Source of the DNA: Petrosia ficiformis
Taxonomy: Eukaryota > Porifera > Demospongiae > Haplosclerida > Petrosiidae
Direction: 5' to 3'
Length of the DNA: 64,000 bases
NCBI GenBank assembly: GCA_947044365.1
Contig: OX345636.1
Span: forward strand, 37,597,212 to 37,661,211
Numbering within the stretch: the stretch's first letter is position 1; the number at the start of each line of letters is the position of its first letter. Positions 63,496-64,000 of the stretch are shown here, in pieces. The notes below the pieces were generated by a model that was given only the letters and a program-made list of their open reading frames with translations, was not told where the DNA came from and searched no databases. A program made the position numbers and the translations under genes.

Positions 63496-64000
63496 CTGTA
63501 AAAATGGATTTGTTATTTTGACCAATTTAATTGGTTATATGAGTTTCATTTTTATAATTATAAACCTCAAACATAAATAATCTTTATGAAGCCAAGAACA
63601 AGCTGCAAAACTAGATGTCATTCGTACTGCTTGATAGTAAGTGTCATTGTCAAAGAAGCTACTGTAGTTATAGTAAACGTTTGTCACATGATATAACATC
63701 ATAACTCTGTACTATACACGGGTGTTTAATATCAAAATATTTCCGCAAAAAGCTACGTCATCACGCGTATACAGAAATTTTAAAAACACCTTAGCAACGT
63801 CATGGCAACTAAACTGTTCACTAAAAATAAGCATGTGACAGTTAGGGGAAAACCCTGATGACCTCAATTGCACGTTTCTGCAAAAAAAGAAAGGTCAAGC
63901 TACAAGTTGGTACCTGAAACATCCTTGTATCTTGTGTTGTCATTAACTAGCGAGCGCCTGTATTTTCAGTCAGTTTACTAGGAAAACCATGCTATTCTTG
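63496..64000. other. Possible upstream sequence with CRE-like motifs
   Basis: The stretch starts with a lone transposon end (ACACTGTAAAAATGGATTTG). Around 63750-63850 are TACGTCATCACGCG, GCAACGTCATGG and CATGTGAC, resembling CRE and E-box motifs. A strong minus-strand acceptor (CTTTCTTTTTTTGCAG) is at about 63881. No exon that fits the channel gene in phase was found. Confidence 0.25.

Noticed and set aside
63700..63885. Minus-strand open frame after a strong acceptor, with FLKFLYTRDD
   Set aside because: It vaguely resembles a BTB segment, but it is short, has no partner exon and does not fit the channel gene phase.

Overview
The window looks like metazoan nuclear DNA, most likely from a demosponge of the Amphimedon type. 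It is AT-rich, its genes have many short exons and GT-AG introns, it carries a multi-SRCR receptor gene, and it is crowded with small inverted-repeat transposons and decayed retroelements. No rRNA, tRNA, CRISPR or operon structure was seen. The organism is inferred; only the gene content was read directly.

Two host genes can be assembled exon by exon with matching splice phases. (1) On the plus strand, positions 9856-14493 hold a ten-exon scavenger-receptor (SRCR) membrane protein: signal peptide, four SRCR domains, Ser/Thr-rich stalk and one transmembrane helix. It has two alternative 3' ends, a short one with its own AATAAA and a spliced one adding a 77-residue segment that completes the helix and forms a cytoplasmic tail. 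(2) On the minus strand, about 61.3 kb down to about 20.1 kb hold over 50 exons of an inositol-1,4,5-trisphosphate-receptor-like calcium release channel, about 2,060 residues. It includes the RIH-associated region, a six-helix channel domain and the C-terminal CxxC...HxxxxH zinc finger. The N-terminal ligand-binding part is not found and probably lies beyond position 64000. Its pore lacks the usual GGGVGD-type filter, and two regions of tandem exon duplication sit in the middle of the gene.

Layout: 1-2.5 kb, repeats and a Mutator-like transposase fragment. 2.58-3.58 kb, a duplicated orphan last exon of the SRCR gene. 3.6-6.3 kb, foldback elements, a G29 run and repeats derived from the SRCR tail region. 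6.9-9.8 kb, a MITE, a DIRS-type tyrosine recombinase remnant and unassigned ORFs. 9.8-14.5 kb, the SRCR gene. 14.9-17.1 kb, tandem repeats related to 4.8-6.3 kb. 18.1-18.7 kb, a large inverted-repeat MITE. 20.1-61.3 kb, the channel gene, whose introns hold a helix-turn-helix transposase fragment, a HIRAN-like plus Ulp1-like decayed transposon protein, a Penelope-like element, a deleted pogo/Tigger-like transposase, a KDYG/DUF3504 remnant, a Ty3/gypsy RNase H remnant and many MITEs. 61.5-63.5 kb, a LINE endonuclease remnant flanked by a 41-bp minisatellite. 63.5-64 kb, possible upstream sequence.
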